From IMG/VR virus record IMGVR_UViG_3300017971_000642, positions 1-29,610 of that record: 29,610 bases of DNA; one strand, 5' to 3'. The notes beneath the pieces were generated by a model, which saw only the letters and a program-made list of their open reading frames with translations, ran no database searches and was not told the DNA's origin. Below, in pieces: positions 1 through 8,709 of the stretch. The number at the start of each line of letters is the position of its first letter. The stretch's first letter is position 1. This DNA is from a virus. The position numbers and the translations under genes are program-made.

Positions 1-111
1 ATAAATAGGGTTGATCTCCCACATCCCATGTTCTTGCTGGTAAACCATGTTTCCGGCACTGAATATCTGCAAGCCGATAAGTGATATCCAAAGTATGGTA
101 TCCAGTTCCAT
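1..111 (-). CDS. Partial small membrane protein, cut by the left edge
   Basis: An open frame starts with ATG at 111-109, overlapping the TGA stop of the tail-tip gene as TGATG, and stays open for 37 codons to the window edge. The visible part begins MELDTILWISLIGLQIF, a hydrophobic stretch that could be a membrane segment or signal anchor, and continues with a polar tail containing NMVYQQEHGMWEINP. The tight coupling to the tail-tip gene supports translation. A membrane protein directly after the tail genes could belong to a lysis cassette (holin or spanin), but nothing in the visible residues proves this. The 3' end is outside the window. Confidence 0.5.
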   Translation of the reverse strand, partial: MELDTILWISLIGLQIFSAGNMVYQQEHGMWEINPIY

Positions 112-3100
112 CAAGCCACCAGCCTCCCCATGAAATATGACTGAGCATTAGCCACATGCCCTTGAGAAGTGGACGTCCCGCAATAAACACTAAGTTTTGC
201 GGTATCGGTTGCATCCAGGTCTACGTCAACGGCAAACGCAAAGGTAGCATAAGTCAAATCAGCATTGAATTCTGACGAATCAAGATAATAGTTAAAGTTT
301 CTGGTTGTCGTTGTGAGCCTTACCCGATAATTGGTATTGTCGATGTCAATCGAATCAATCCTTATTAGGACCATAAAGTGGTATATGCCATCAACAGGAG
401 CGGTAAAAACCCCTGTTGAGTTGTCAAAATCTCCGCCCTGATCGTAGTTTTCAGTCCAGGTTGTAATTGTTTCATAAGTGCTGGCAGCAACGATATTCTG
501 GTCACCGTTTTTAACAGCGGAAAAGGCTGGCTGTAATGGGGTGGTTATAGCCCCATCCGCGGCTATCTTCATTGCCAAATCATTGGCAGTACCAATTTTA
601 AACGATATGGTTTCCCATTTATTAAATGCCAAATCTCCAGTTCTCGGAATATCTATGCTTGGCGTATAGCTTTCTGAATCATCCGTTACCGATATAATGA
701 TCGAGCTTTGACTCATATCTATCTTGGATGAATCACCACTTGTACTTGCGGCATTCAACTCTATGTTGTTAGCAAAGCCTGTTATTTGGTATAAAGGGTA
801 CGTTGAATTCCCCAAATAAAGATGAGAGCCATCTGCCACGGTAGGAAGAAGTGTAATTGCAGTACTGCCGTCTGAACTCATTTCAAAGTCGTTTAATCCA
901 ACTTCAAATTTAATCTTAGCCGGGTTAGATGCATGGCCGGTAAGTATTACATCGCCACCGCCCTCAAGTTTGAAACTTCCACCATTCTTTATGGTAATGG
1001 CATTTGCTTGTGCCGTGCTAATTGAGACCCCATTACCCGGATCATAAAACAGATATTCATTGGACCCATCCCCAAAATAGGCGTGACCAGCATTGTCGAT
1101 ATAGGCGGTCCATGCTGACCCGGTGTAGTACCCCAAATAAGTAGTGGTCAGATTTAACCCCGCAGTTGCGGCATCTGTAAATCTATTTGGAATGCTGTTC
1201 AGGTCGGTTCCCCAGGTGGCACCGACTGTGGCACTATCAGCAATGCCTATCAGTTTGTTGTTACTCTCGGTAATTCCGTAGGTGTACTGAATTTTGAAAT
1301 CATCGAATTTAACAGGAGCATTGCCGGTGCCTGACCATCCTTTTGCCCTTGCATTGTCGCTACCGTCCATCGCCCATGCCCGAACGACCACAAAACGTGT
1401 GTTTGTTGGGAGTGTCAGGGAATGGGTCAAGGTTGTCCAATCCTCCAGAGTTGTGGCACTACTGGCGGCATATTCGCAGTCGGACGCGGAATCGCTGTAC
1501 TGTTCATCTGTGGTAAGGGTCACCGTGTTGCCATCGATGTCATAGGCTATGACTTCAAAATATGCATCTTGTTCGCCCAACCAGATATTACCAGCACCAG
1601 GGGCTGAATAAGGTGTGCTTGTGCCATATCTTATATCGGCCTCGATGGATAAACTTAGGGTCCCACCATCATCGGATACCTCAAAAACTTTATAAATGTA
1701 CCAATATCCGCAAGACGTAGGATCGAGATTACCATCCCATCCATAGCAATGCTGCGAATTAAAGTCAGAGTCAGACGGGGCCGTGTCGTAATACTGTCCG
1801 CAATTTCCATTGCTATTCCAAAAGCCCCATCCTGTGGGAGCTATGATCCCATCGGCGGCCTCTCCGTCCTCAAAACCATAATCGGGCCGCATACCCACAT
1901 TGGTCAAAAGCGCCCCATTTCCTCCCGTTATTATAATTTGTCCACGGTAGTACATGATTCCAGCGGAATGGTCGTATTTTATGCCCTCATTGCCACTGTC
2001 ATAATCGCCAACATAGGCATCGCCCTGGTGGGTGCCGCCATAGACCAGCTCCAGCAATTTAAGGCCGCTGGAATTATATCCCGCCAGGGAGGTGGGCGTG
2101 ATCTCCATGCCGCCATCAGTATCCGGCACATCCCCTTCCGATGAGACCGCCCTAAGCCATCCAGCTGTATGGATTTCGTATTCGATTTCCTTAATCTTTT
2201 TCATAGAAGAATCGATTTGAAAAACCATGTTACCGGAAGCATCATTGACTTTAATCCCTGGATTGTTGGATCCCAGGTCTCCAATTTCAACAATGTTTTT
2301 GGACCCGTCATACAGCTTGATAATAGGATCAGATGGATCCAGGACAATGTAATTTGTCCCACTTCCTATTCTGACCCGGCCAGGGAGAGTATTCACTTCA
2401 TCACCGGATGAAACCTCACCATCCGGCCCGGAAACTATTTGGATCCAGGAATTGCCTGAATCGTCCGTTGCAGGGGAAAGGGCCGATGGTGTCAGATCCG
2501 TCCAATCATCCAAGGTTTGCTTGAAAACAATACAATCAAAAATAGGACCGCCATCTTCGGAGCTTATTTCCATCCGGTCGATCATGGCCGGATAGTTACC
2601 ACCATATAGAGAATCGTTAATGGTGATCCAATCCCCCGGTTGAAGGTTCAGGTGCTTCTCATGGGCCTCAAACGTGATGGTGGCTTTTTTGAGGTATTTC
2701 TGCTGGAAGTAAAGCTGGCCTATCCTTTGTGCATCCTGGGTATCCTGGACAAGAGGCAGTTCAAGGACCTCGTCACTGATATTGTTGTAATTGCCAGTAG
2801 CCGAAACCCTGAACTTCTGAAGAACGTCACCCGGATCCCCGGATTGGGCGAATGCAATATATCCGGAGTCATAGTCACTTTGGTCGAGCGGTCTATACTT
2901 GAATGAATTCTTGACAATATCGGCATCTGTCAGTGTGGCCCTGCTGGTGGTCACATTGGTTCTCAGTTGAACCTTGTCCTCGACTGACAGTTGAGAATGG
3001 CTCATCAGCAACAGGTTGGAAAGGAATGCCTCACGGTTACGCTTATAAAAGTAGCCGCCGTTCCATGCAAGGGTCCAGGTTGTGAAGTCGGAAGATGCGG

Positions 3101-4034
3101 CCTCGAATGTGGATCCGACCCCGGTGTCGATATCGTCAGAATCAATGCCGAAATCCTCCAGGACGAATTCCACAACGTCAGCCGGATCCGTCATCGATGC
3201 GGTATCGTTCCTGGTAAACTTGACCAGGATGTCCAGGAACCTGTCACTGGATAAAAATAGACCGCATGCATCAGGGGTACCGTCTGCATTGGAATCGGCA
3301 ATGATGGGTTGAAAAACTCTCCAACTTGTCGAATCCCCGTCAGTCTTTGAGGATTGCGTAAAAGAATAGGATCCACTGTCCCATATGCTGACACCGCCAA
3401 AATCCCGTGGTGACCGGACCTGAGTGATCGTGTATGTGTGTGAAGCAAGGCCAAGGAGATAATACCTCTGATCCGTGATATAAACCGACCTGAGAGGCAA
3501 GTAGGCCGTTCCAAACGGCTGTGGTACACATAGGCCGTCATCGGAATCCACGGAATCATCGGTAAAAATCGTTTTTACGAGTGGGGTATTAGGGTATGTA
3601 CCTTTCAAGAAGTGGCGAATGAAGTCATCACAATAAACCTGGATAGATTCATCCTGTCCGTCAGCTTTTCGGATACAGAATTTCCACTGGCGGATAATTT
3701 CTTCATTGGAATCATCGTCCATCACCATTTTAACGTGAACAATCGCGTCAATGAGATCGTCCGGGTCGATGGTGTCACTTTCATTTTCAATCGTGAAATT
3801 AAGGTCATCAGGGGCCTGGATCCCGTATTCCGAACGTCCCCTGGTGAGGATGATCCCGTGAAAAGTTTCGGGGATTACCTTTGCATCATAGGATTGGCCT
3901 CCAAAGCTGTAGGTTTCCAGGGACCAATAATGATCAACGGAAGAGGATCCGCTTTCGGTAACCTCAAACAACCACGAAAGTTTTTTATAGTCCGCGGCTG
4001 TGATGGTTGCTTGATTTCCACTCCAAGTGATCAT
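111..4034 (-). CDS. Tail-tip/receptor-binding protein with C-terminal C1q-like domain
   Basis: A 1307-residue protein at the distal end of the tail operon. Roughly residues 1-510 resemble the beta-rich hub region of siphophage tail-tip proteins. Around residue 570 comes a repeat-like segment (NYIVLDPSDPIIKLYDG). About residues 715-930 form a Gly/Asp/Trp-rich section that looks like a carbohydrate-binding jelly roll (starts near NVGMRPDYGFEDG). From about residue 1168 to the end is a C1q/TNF-like domain, recognised by AFSAVKNGDQN, then TGVFTAPVDGIYHF, and a C-terminal SYFMGRLVA. This order suits a structural hub followed by receptor-binding modules that touch the cell surface. The start overlaps the stop of the preceding gene as TAATG, implying coupled translation. 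The C1q and tail-protein identities are pattern recognition; the jelly-roll call is weaker. Confidence 0.8.
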   Translation of the reverse strand: MITWSGNQATITAADYKKLSWLFEVTESGSSSVDHYWSLETYSFGGQSYDAKVIPETFHGIILTRGRSEYGIQAPDDLNFTIENESDTIDPDDLIDAIVHVKMVMDDDSNEEIIRQWKFCIRKADGQDESIQVYCDDFIRHFLKGTYPNTPLVKTIFTDDSVDSDDGLCVPQPFGTAYLPLRSVYITDQRYYLLGLASHTYTITQVRSPRDFGGVSIWDSGSYSFTQSSKTDGDSTSWRVFQPIIADSNADGTPDACGLFLSSDRFLDILVKFTRNDTASMTDPADVVEFVLEDFGIDSDDIDTGVGSTFEAASSDFTTWTLAWNGGYFYKRNREAFLSNLLLMSHSQLSVEDKVQLRTNVTTSRATLTDADIVKNSFKYRPLDQSDYDSGYIAFAQSGDPGDVLQKFRVSATGNYNNISDEVLELPLVQDTQDAQRIGQLYFQQKYLKKATITFEAHEKHLNLQPGDWITINDSLYGGNYPAMIDRMEISSEDGGPIFDCIVFKQTLDDWTDLTPSALSPATDDSGNSWIQIVSGPDGEVSSGDEVNTLPGRVRIGSGTNYIVLDPSDPIIKLYDGSKNIVEIGDLGSNNPGIKVNDASGNMVFQIDSSMKKIKEIEYEIHTAGWLRAVSSEGDVPDTDGGMEITPTSLAGYNSSGLKLLELVYGGTHQGDAYVGDYDSGNEGIKYDHSAGIMYYRGQIIITGGNGALLTNVGMRPDYGFEDGEAADGIIAPTGWGFWNSNGNCGQYYDTAPSDSDFNSQHCYGWDGNLDPTSCGYWYIYKVFEVSDDGGTLSLSIEADIRYGTSTPYSAPGAGNIWLGEQDAYFEVIAYDIDGNTVTLTTDEQYSDSASDCEYAASSATTLEDWTTLTHSLTLPTNTRFVVVRAWAMDGSDNARAKGWSGTGNAPVKFDDFKIQYTYGITESNNKLIGIADSATVGATWGTDLNSIPNRFTDAATAGLNLTTTYLGYYTGSAWTAYIDNAGHAYFGDGSNEYLFYDPGNGVSISTAQANAITIKNGGSFKLEGGGDVILTGHASNPAKIKFEVGLNDFEMSSDGSTAITLLPTVADGSHLYLGNSTYPLYQITGFANNIELNAASTSGDSSKIDMSQSSIIISVTDDSESYTPSIDIPRTGDLAFNKWETISFKIGTANDLAMKIAADGAITTPLQPAFSAVKNGDQNIVAASTYETITTWTENYDQGGDFDNSTGVFTAPVDGIYHFMVLIRIDSIDIDNTNYRVRLTTTTRNFNYYLDSSEFNADLTYATFAFAVDVDLDATDTAKLSVYCGTSTSQGHVANAQSYFMGRLVA

Positions 4035-4453
4035 TAGTCGGCTATTCTCCCAAGGACCTTCAGTTTAATGTCGACCATCCGGTATTGGCCGGAAGGGTTG
4101 ATCTGTCTCGGTAAAGGGGATGCAAACCGCACAACATAGGTATGTCGGCTTGCAACTGGTTCACCGTAATTTACCCACCTGAAGGACTTCCCCATGCCAC
4201 AGGCCTTCGCACTGTCATGGTAAAGATCGAACAGTGTCCCGGCATCGGCCTCAGATAAAACCGTGAAATGCAGAGTGACAAAAAAAACGGACGTTGTCGA
4301 GCGAATTACCCTGGTTTCACTCTCATCGTCAAACTGTCTGATCTTGACATTTTTGGCACCATCCTCCACCAATACATTGTGAGGTTGCATGTCCAATGTA
4401 TAGGCATAGTCCGGTGAGATAGTTGACAGGTAGTCATACATTTCAGAGGCCAT
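4034..4453 (-). CDS. Minor tail protein, gpM/DUF2460-like position
   Basis: A 139-residue protein between the tape measure and the tail-tip gene, where lambda has gpM. It is beta-rich, with a core that fits small distal tail proteins: an acidic VLVEDGAKNVKIRQFDD strand, an ATRVI-like strand (ETRVIRSTTSVFF), a helix with LSEADAGTLFDLYHDS, and then an aromatic strand FRWVNYGEPV followed by YVVRF. It probably joins the tail tube end to the tip complex. An AAAGGA ribosome binding site precedes ATG 4453, and the gene overlaps the tail-tip start by one base. Family assignment rests on position and fold pattern, not on a diagnostic motif. Confidence 0.6.
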   Translation of the reverse strand: MASEMYDYLSTISPDYAYTLDMQPHNVLVEDGAKNVKIRQFDDESETRVIRSTTSVFFVTLHFTVLSEADAGTLFDLYHDSAKACGMGKSFRWVNYGEPVASRHTYVVRFASPLPRQINPSGQYRMVDIKLKVLGRIAD

Positions 4454-4464
4454 TGGTAATTCCT

Positions 4465-7400
4465 TTAATTCAGGTTCTGAATAGCCTGGATCAACTCAGG
4501 ACTCCTACCCTGAATCCCTGCGGCTACAATTGCGTAGATCTGGTCATTGGTGAGACCACCGCTTCCAGCGGTATTGATCATAATTTGTTCTGTTAAGGTT
4601 AAAAGGGTTTCCCAATTCTGGTCAATCTTATCGGCCCTGGTTTGAGCATTCTGGTTTACCAGGGAAAGATCCCCCAGGACGGTGTCGACTATATCTGAAT
4701 AACCGCCAAAGGCTTGCATAAAGGAAAGGTAGTCCGGAACGAACTGGTTCAAGGCAGACATTGCATCCGCAAGATCTTCATCGGGGGCGGCTAATGCAGA
4801 ACCTAAAAGGGTCTGGTACTGCTGGTTATAATATTCTGCACTGGTAACTGGCGCCATGGGTCCCCCGGACAGTTGGTGGATAAGATCACTGGTTTCCGCT
4901 ATAGCTCTTGCAATGCTGAGAGCAGACTCTTCCTGGACCTCGATGTTTTCCTGGATCTGTTGGGTCGTGTACTCTATGGCATCGGCCCTCAACTGCTCAA
5001 CCCTTGCCATTTCCTGTGCCAACTCAACAGCCTGTTCGATGGGATCGTAGGTTTCCTTCAATGCATCGGCCCAGGCATCGAAACGGTCCTCAACGTCCCA
5101 CAGTGCCTGATCAAGTTCTGTTGCGGATCCGGACAGTTCACCCATGTATCTCATAATGTCGACATTGATATCCCCCCGTTGCTCGGCAAATGCCTTTTCG
5201 ACTTGTTCAAGGGCCAATGTCTGAGCATCAAGGACATCCTGGTAAAGTTGGATTTCGTCATCGGTCAACAGCCCACGTTCCAGTGTCTTTATGGTGTCCC
5301 GGATCTGCTGTCTCAGATCTGCTCTTGATTGTTCGGCAGAGGCTACTAAACGGTCGTATTTTTGCCGATTGAATTCCCGGACAAAGTTACCCTCACGATC
5401 AAATCTGAAAGACGTTGCTTCGAATCTCAGGGCGGCATAGTCGATATCGGGAATACTCTTCAGAAGGTCCCGTTGACGGTTTATCTGAAAGATGAGCTTG
5501 TTATTGGCCTGGAGCATACCCTTGGCATCTGCAAAATGACCCTCCCAGGTTTCGGTGGCCATCTTAACGGCAGTCTGATAGGCGGTATCGTCATACTGAA
5601 GGTCGTATATGTAATCAGTCATTTCATCGATCATGTTCTTGGATATGATGATAATCGACTTTACATAATTGGACCATGCCTGGAGGCTTGTGGTAAGGGC
5701 CGCTTTTGCGGCATTGATCTTTTTCTGGTCACTCTCATTGACCACCGTGTCGATCATTGCACCTTCTGAAGAAAGGTACTGCCTACCCTGGCTTGCATCC
5801 CGGATCCCTTTCAGGGCGTCTTTGAGTGAATCATTCGCTGAATAAAAAGCCTGGGTCCAGTTTCCAATACTGTTGTTCAGCTTGTTTATCTCATCGCCAA
5901 GTGTGGACCCTATCTCCATAAGGGATGCGGTCAGGTTTTCCAGGTCCTTGCGGATGATATCGTTCATGTTCGGCTTGCTACCCATGAGGTAGTCTGTCAG
6001 TTTCATGGATGCAAAGCCAGCCACCGGGTCAAGTCCAGTGAACTGCGTGAACCCGAATTTTTGAGCATCGGACAAATCGTAATATTTGTCTTTGTATCGG
6101 TCCATGTACGATCCGCCAAACATCATGGCACCACCGATTGCCATCCCCTGCCAACTTCCCTGCATTGCTGAATTGGCCGTGATTTGGGATCCCGTCCGCA
6201 TTATGGTGTCAGCCAAGTTTTCCATTTCAACCTTGCCCGTTTTGGCAACATCGTAGAATGCGTCCGCCAGGGTATCCCGGATGATACTGGCAAGGGAAAC
6301 GTAAACCTCCTGGAGTTCCCCGGCCGTGTCGACCAGGGTGTCCTTCATTTCATCGCTGGACTTTTCCAGCATCCCGTTGATCCTGGTGAATTCATCGGAA
6401 AGGGAATCCATTGACATCGACCGGGGAAGATCCTGTTCGAAAATCTGATCAACGCCCCACACCTTCCACATGTCCTCCCGGATCCGCTTTGCGGTAACCT
6501 CTATGGTGTCAAGCTGGATGATCCTTTTTTCAACCTGTTTGTTATAGTTGCTGGCGGCAACTGTCAGCTTTTCGGTCTCTTCCCGTTCGTTGGTCAATAG
6601 ATAAAGTTTGTCCTGCAGCAACTTGATTTCTGTCTGATATTTTTCGATGAAAAGGTTCTTTCCAGGCATATTGCCCTTTTCATACATTGCAATCAGATCC
6701 TGGAGTTCCTTGATCCGGGCGGTCCACATTGCCTCGTTCGTTGTGGCCTGTTCACTCTCCAGGAGATTTCCGAAATTTTTGCCGAAGTCATAGGATACGG
6801 ATGCAAGTGCCGTTAAAAATGCACCCTTTTTGCCGAACAAGATTGCACCAAGGATCCCGTACCCTGCGGCACCCTTGATCTCGTTTGGGATAGCATTGTA
6901 TGTGTCAATTATTCCGCCGATGGAATTCTTTATGTTGTCGATGTATTCAGGGACCTTGACCTTGATCAGTTCCCGGTTGGTCTGTAACCAGTTGCTGGTA
7001 AGCCTGTTCAGTTCGCCCAACTGCGTTTTCAACTCTTCGAACACCCCGGCATCCATGACTTCCCTGGAGATTTCCACCATGTAGCTTTTGAATGTGGCGG
7101 TCAGTCCCTGCCATGATGTTTGAGCTTGCTTTGCGGCACCAGCATAATCGGCATCCAGGCCCTGCCAAATACTCTCGACAACCTTGTTGATTTCAATCCC
7201 GGACTTCTGGATTTCCTCAACCGTCATCCCGAAGGCGTCTTTCAGGTACTTTCTGGCATTGATACCGACTTCAGCCATCTGGTTAAGATCCTGGGCGGTC
7301 AGTTTACCAAGTGACTGCATTTGGCCCAATGCTCTTGCAACCCTCGGCATGGCCTCTTCACCAAAAATAGATGCAACATCCACCAGGGTTTCCATCTTTG

Positions 7401-7746
7401 CAATGGTGGGATCCAGGCCCATAGCTTGCATCATGGTAAAGGTGTCAACGGCCTTTTGGGTATTGACAGGCATTTCAAGAGCCCATGCATTCAGATCTTC
7501 AAGCGTTTGCCGGCCCTTTCCCCTGGTCAACACATCGAGCTTGATTTCCATCTTCTCGAAAGAGGACGCAACATCCAATGCACCGGATGCAACCGCTTTA
7601 AGGCCGTAACCACCAGCCAGGGTGACAAGTCCGCCCTGAAGGGAGAAAACCGACTTTTTAACCTTGTCGATCCTTCCGGTCAGTTTGGTAAAAGCGGCCC
7701 CTGTAATGTCTTTAGCCGCCAGGACTATTTCTAATTTAGAATCCAT
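4465..7746 (-). CDS. Tail tape measure protein
   Basis: A 1093-residue protein, by far the longest helical gene of the tail module and directly after the chaperone region. The N-terminal ~250 residues match the tape-measure N-terminal domain: LEIVLAAKDITGAAFTKL, a Gly-rich hydrophobic LVTLAGGYGLKAVASGAL, then SFEKMEIKLDVLTRGKG and LTAQDLNQMAEVGINARKYL. Another hydrophobic segment lies near residues 290-315 (GYGILGAILFG), and a Gly/Met-rich one near 530 (MAIGGAMMFGG). Most of the rest is charged, coiled-coil-like helix. Tape measures set tail length at about 0.15 nm per residue, so a tail of roughly 160 nm is inferred. The ribosome binding site is weak. It may be processed at the C-terminus as in lambda gpH, which cannot be seen here. 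Confidence 0.93.
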   Translation of the reverse strand: MDSKLEIVLAAKDITGAAFTKLTGRIDKVKKSVFSLQGGLVTLAGGYGLKAVASGALDVASSFEKMEIKLDVLTRGKGRQTLEDLNAWALEMPVNTQKAVDTFTMMQAMGLDPTIAKMETLVDVASIFGEEAMPRVARALGQMQSLGKLTAQDLNQMAEVGINARKYLKDAFGMTVEEIQKSGIEINKVVESIWQGLDADYAGAAKQAQTSWQGLTATFKSYMVEISREVMDAGVFEELKTQLGELNRLTSNWLQTNRELIKVKVPEYIDNIKNSIGGIIDTYNAIPNEIKGAAGYGILGAILFGKKGAFLTALASVSYDFGKNFGNLLESEQATTNEAMWTARIKELQDLIAMYEKGNMPGKNLFIEKYQTEIKLLQDKLYLLTNEREETEKLTVAASNYNKQVEKRIIQLDTIEVTAKRIREDMWKVWGVDQIFEQDLPRSMSMDSLSDEFTRINGMLEKSSDEMKDTLVDTAGELQEVYVSLASIIRDTLADAFYDVAKTGKVEMENLADTIMRTGSQITANSAMQGSWQGMAIGGAMMFGGSYMDRYKDKYYDLSDAQKFGFTQFTGLDPVAGFASMKLTDYLMGSKPNMNDIIRKDLENLTASLMEIGSTLGDEINKLNNSIGNWTQAFYSANDSLKDALKGIRDASQGRQYLSSEGAMIDTVVNESDQKKINAAKAALTTSLQAWSNYVKSIIIISKNMIDEMTDYIYDLQYDDTAYQTAVKMATETWEGHFADAKGMLQANNKLIFQINRQRDLLKSIPDIDYAALRFEATSFRFDREGNFVREFNRQKYDRLVASAEQSRADLRQQIRDTIKTLERGLLTDDEIQLYQDVLDAQTLALEQVEKAFAEQRGDINVDIMRYMGELSGSATELDQALWDVEDRFDAWADALKETYDPIEQAVELAQEMARVEQLRADAIEYTTQQIQENIEVQEESALSIARAIAETSDLIHQLSGGPMAPVTSAEYYNQQYQTLLGSALAAPDEDLADAMSALNQFVPDYLSFMQAFGGYSDIVDTVLGDLSLVNQNAQTRADKIDQNWETLLTLTEQIMINTAGSGGLTNDQIYAIVAAGIQGRSPELIQAIQNLN

Positions 7747-7792
7747 TTAAGTCACTTTTTTAAGAAATAATTGACATAAAACCCGGTTTAAA

Positions 7793-8101
7793 TCATTTTT
7801 TGCCGGATTTCTTGACATTCTTGGATTTTGGTTTGGAGGCCGTTTTTGCCTTGATGGTTCTCGGATAAACCTCGGTTTTAAGGCCTCTTACAAGTGTTGG
7901 TTTGAGCTTGTAACACTTGGGACACTTCATGTAGATACCACCGTTGTCGACCTCATAAACTGCCCCACCTTTGATGGTAATACCACCTTTGATCTCAACA
8001 CCTTTAACGGCAACCTTGACCCGGCAATGATGACACGCACCATCCATCTGGACAGGAAGTCCATTCTCTTTGACGATACCCTTAAAAGTCGCAAGTTTCA
8101 T
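7793..8101 (-). CDS. Small zinc-ribbon protein in the tail operon
   Basis: A 102-residue protein with two CxxC knuckles, CHHC (residues 23-26) and CPKC (60-63), separated by a beta-rich linker with IKGG repeats (VEIKGGITIKGGAVYEV). The C-terminal ~25 residues are Lys/Ser/Thr-rich and probably disordered. The knuckle arrangement predicts one bound zinc. The start overlaps the stop of the upstream gene as ATGA, so it is translationally coupled to it, and it lies just before the tape measure. I do not recognise a named family. Its place in the operon suggests a minor structural or assembly role. Confidence 0.7.
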   Translation of the reverse strand: MKLATFKGIVKENGLPVQMDGACHHCRVKVAVKGVEIKGGITIKGGAVYEVDNGGIYMKCPKCYKLKPTLVRGLKTEVYPRTIKAKTASKPKSKNVKKSGKK

Positions 8102-8709
8102 ATTCTCTCTCCCTTCATCTTACGCCTAAAATTTTTCCTGATATTGACCTTTGCTTCATCCTTATGAGCTTCCCAAAAAGGTTCCACAATCGGTCTCGCA
8201 GGGGTTCGGAATGTTGTGGTCGACTTCCGGATGAACATGATTCTCCGGATCCGGTTCCTTTTGCCAAGGAGACCACCGACCATCCTGAAATAGTCCCTTG
8301 CAAGGTCGCTCATGCCGTGGGTAAAACCTTCCTGTTGCATTTTGGCAATTCGCTTCCAGGACCTGGAAACATTTTTCCCTGTGAATCCAACCCTCATATC
8401 GAAATTCGGGCTGAACTTCAGGTTATACATGATTGCTCTGACGATAGAGTGTCCTGATTTGGTTCGTAGGAATGGCCTGTCCGGTCTGGAACGTTTGGTT
8501 CCTCTTTCATGCCATCTTCTCGATAGGAAAGACAGGGGAGCAAACCGCTTACCACCTGGGGATCCTTTTGCAACTTCCGACCTCATGGTTCTCATCAATC
8601 GGAAACCTTCGAACTTAACGGCTACCCGCATTGCTCTTTCTTGCCGTTTAGACTCGGCTTTAAGGTCTCTCTTTAGCTTACTCAGCCCCCTTACGGTTAC
8701 TTTTAACAC
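8098..8709 (-). CDS. HK97 gp10 / gpZ-like tail completion (virion morphogenesis) protein
   Basis: A 203-residue, very basic protein. The N-terminus (LKVTVRGLSKLKRDL, then a long helix with AMRVAVKFEGFRLMRTMRSEV) resembles the HK97 gp10/lambda gpZ/Mu G group, which join head and tail. Further on it has KRFAPLSFLSRRW and a C-terminal ARPIVEPFWEAHKDEA, similar to the rP(f/i)(l/v)xPa motif near the end of such proteins. Translation starts at a GTG (8709) behind AAGGGG, inside the end of the chaperone extension frame (32-base overlap). In lambda gpZ lies upstream of the tube gene; here the gene lies after the chaperone, so the functional equivalence is an inference. Confidence 0.6.
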   Translation of the reverse strand: MLKVTVRGLSKLKRDLKAESKRQERAMRVAVKFEGFRLMRTMRSEVAKGSPGGKRFAPLSFLSRRWHERGTKRSRPDRPFLRTKSGHSIVRAIMYNLKFSPNFDMRVGFTGKNVSRSWKRIAKMQQEGFTHGMSDLARDYFRMVGGLLGKRNRIRRIMFIRKSTTTFRTPARPIVEPFWEAHKDEAKVNIRKNFRRKMKGERI

